A stretch of DNA of 64,000 nt from Halosimplex aquaticum. GTDB lineage: Archaea > Halobacteriota > Halobacteria > Halobacteriales > Haloarculaceae. Below, piece after piece: positions 62,853 to 64,000 of the stretch. The position numbers and the translations under genes are program-made. The number at the start of each line of letters is the position of its first letter. The stretch's first letter is position 1. Below the pieces are notes generated by a model that was given only the letters and a program-made list of their open reading frames with translations, was not told the DNA's origin and searched no databases. Location: assembly GCF_028747785.1 (NCBI RefSeq), contig NZ_CP118158.1:372001-436000 (forward strand), given 5' to 3'.

Positions 62853-62975
62853 CGCTGGCCCAGACGCTCTGTACCACTGCGTAAGTTCCGGTTAGTGACA
62901 CGAGGATCGGACGCAGGTATGAGTAGCCCGTCGACGGACTGCAGGCCGGTGCCGGCGTGGCCGCGTAATGCCAGA

Positions 62976-63000
62976 TTTACGGCGGTGAACGGCCCGTAAA
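62976..63000. promoter_or_regulatory. TTTACGG-N11-CCGTAAA inverted repeat
   Basis: The 7-bp arms flank 11 bp, and the element ends about 9 bp before GGTTTATTCC (about 63009-63018), the likely TATA box of the Gln-rich gene. The position fits an operator for an activator or repressor. Otherwise the spacer 62853-63081 holds nothing recognisable. Confidence 0.4.
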
Positions 63001-63081
63001 CGGAGGTACAGGTTTATTCCGACTCCCCGCATCGTGTGAGTGTCGTATCCGTCGAGTGGGCGTCCGCCCACGTGATCTCTC

Positions 63082-64000
63082 GTGAATTACGATCCATCAC
63101 AGTATCCGCAACCGTCACAGCAGCAGGGACAGAACCGATCTGCCGACCCAATCGGGAGCCGGTCGCCGTCGAGTCTCGATCCCGCCGAGTTCCGACGGGA
63201 TCCCGACACGGGGCGATTCCTCACGGCCGAGGAGCAGTCCTACGTGGAACGGCTCGGTCAGCAGTATCCGGAACAGGTCCGGCAGGCCTACGAACAGAAC
63301 GCCTCGCTCGCCGCCGTCGGACTTCCCGTACCACCGAACCTCGGTGACCGGGGAACGCAGGTCGACGCAGGGAACCAGCAACAGCAGCCGTCGCCACAGC
63401 AACAGTCGCCGCAGCAACAGCCGTCGCCGCAGCAACAGCCGTCGCCACAGCAGCAGCTGCCGCAGCAACAGCTGCCACAGCAGCCGCCGCAGCAACAGCC
63501 GCCACAGCAGCAGCCATCGTTCCCGCAGCAGCAAGCCGCGCAGATGGGTCAGCAATCGACCAGCGGAGTTCAGCGACCCCCGTCGTCGGGACCGCCGCAG
63601 CAACAGCCCCAGCAGCGACCAATCGAACAGCCCCAACAGCAACAGTTCCGACAGTCGCCCCAACCTCGACAGCAACCCGACCGACAGCAACGACCACAGC
63701 AGGCGAGTCAGCAGCGTTCGCCACAGCAAACGAGTGGGCAGCAGTCATCACAGCTACAGCCGCCACAACAGCCCCCGCAGCAACAGCAGCCGCCACAACA
63801 GCAGCCACAGGAACACCCGCCGCAGCAGGAACTTCAGCACCAGCCGCGACAGGCGGATCGACCGTACGGAGCGGGAGAGCAGCCGTTCCAGCGATCACAG
63901 CCGTCGGCACCCGCCGGCGAACAATCCGCTACGCAGGCGCAGACGCAGACGCCGGACCGCGAACGGAGCGCCCAACAGCCCGTTCAGCGGGAGCAGCCTT
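63082..64000 (+). CDS. Gln/Pro-rich low-complexity protein, partial
   Basis: The frame starts at a GTG (63082), nine bases after an in-frame TGA, and is still open at the window edge: 306 codons and no stop. The first 100 residues begin MNYDPSQYPQPSQQQGQNRS and hold a plausible helical segment (FLTAEEQSYVERLGQQYPEQ, then VRQAYEQNASLAAVG). From about residue 93 it is mostly Gln and Pro with Ser, in units such as PQQQPSPQQQ, using mixed CAG/CAA codons. The acidic bias expected of a halophile protein is absent. Such sequences can phase-separate or aggregate. No family is recognised. Confidence 0.7.
   Translation, partial: MNYDPSQYPQPSQQQGQNRSADPIGSRSPSSLDPAEFRRDPDTGRFLTAEEQSYVERLGQQYPEQVRQAYEQNASLAAVGLPVPPNLGDRGTQVDAGNQQQQPSPQQQSPQQQPSPQQQPSPQQQLPQQQLPQQPPQQQPPQQQPSFPQQQAAQMGQQSTSGVQRPPSSGPPQQQPQQRPIEQPQQQQFRQSPQPRQQPDRQQRPQQASQQRSPQQTSGQQSSQLQPPQQPPQQQQPPQQQPQEHPPQQELQHQPRQADRPYGAGEQPFQRSQPSAPAGEQSATQAQTQTPDRERSAQQPVQREQP

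Noticed and set aside
63115..63910. Leu/Arg-rich and Ala/Val-rich leftward frames at the right edge
   Set aside because: They are antisense readings of the CAG/CAA repeat region; the plus-strand frame has a coherent N-terminal domain and a promoter.

Overview
The window is chromosomal DNA of an extremely halophilic euryarchaeon (class Halobacteria; a Haloarculaceae-like genus is only a guess). The evidence is strong GC bias, very acidic predicted proteins, leaderless promoters with a TATA element about 26 nt before the start codon, TAT-type lipoproteins, and archaeal hallmark genes: LonB, the 20S proteasome, a group II chaperonin, GGGP synthase, Thi4, archaeal NMN adenylyltransferase, phosphopantoate-beta-alanine ligase and pantoate kinase.

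Layout. 0-2.2 kb: end of a NUDIX hydrolase, an iron-type substrate-binding lipoprotein behind a perfect 16-bp palindrome, and an alkyltransferase-like protein whose active-site Cys is Asp. 2.2-15.6 kb: a proteostasis-rich stretch (CPBP protease, LonB, chaperonin, proteasome beta and alpha, Pth2) mixed with NadM, an APC permease, a degenerate amidohydrolase, a glycosyltransferase, a methyltransferase and a PPOX-fold protein. 15.7-25.5 kb: sugar-isomerase-like protein, two membrane glycosyltransferases, dCTP deaminase, a first HTH-ThiN regulator, a nested-hairpin non-coding element (20.20-20.49 kb), a membrane-anchored winged-helix protein flanked by two exported proteins, and small zinc-ligand proteins. 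25.6-33.2 kb: methyltransferase plus a long SagB-like nitroreductase, a PQQ-type beta-propeller lipoprotein, Thi4 divergent from a second HTH-ThiN regulator with matching TTGTACAA palindromes at both promoters, and an exported HExxH lipoprotein.

33.3-39.1 kb is a translationally coupled histidine-degradation operon hutU-hutG-hutI-hutH. As sequenced, hutG carries a one-base frameshift in a G run. 39.1-47.2 kb holds a tandem-AAA ATPase, an M48 protease, the two archaeal CoA-pathway enzymes around a bacterio-opsin-activator-type HTH gene, a SHOCT protein and a UPF0175/PIN-like pair. 47.2-49.4 kb is a visibly AT-richer accessory patch with a small membrane protein and a frameshifted TAT-exported protein. 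49.4-63 kb returns to core genes: AspRS, an Lrp regulator, an RCK-like protein with an APC-UspA transporter, GGGP synthase, a Rieske protein, topoisomerase I and a MATE exporter. The right edge enters a strikingly Gln/Pro-rich protein that runs off the window.

No tRNA, rRNA, CRISPR array or complete insertion sequence was recognised. The strongest leads are the ThiR-type operator pair, the nested-hairpin element, the Gln-rich protein, the Cys-to-Asp alkyltransferase-like protein, and the two frameshifts at G runs, which may be assembly errors.
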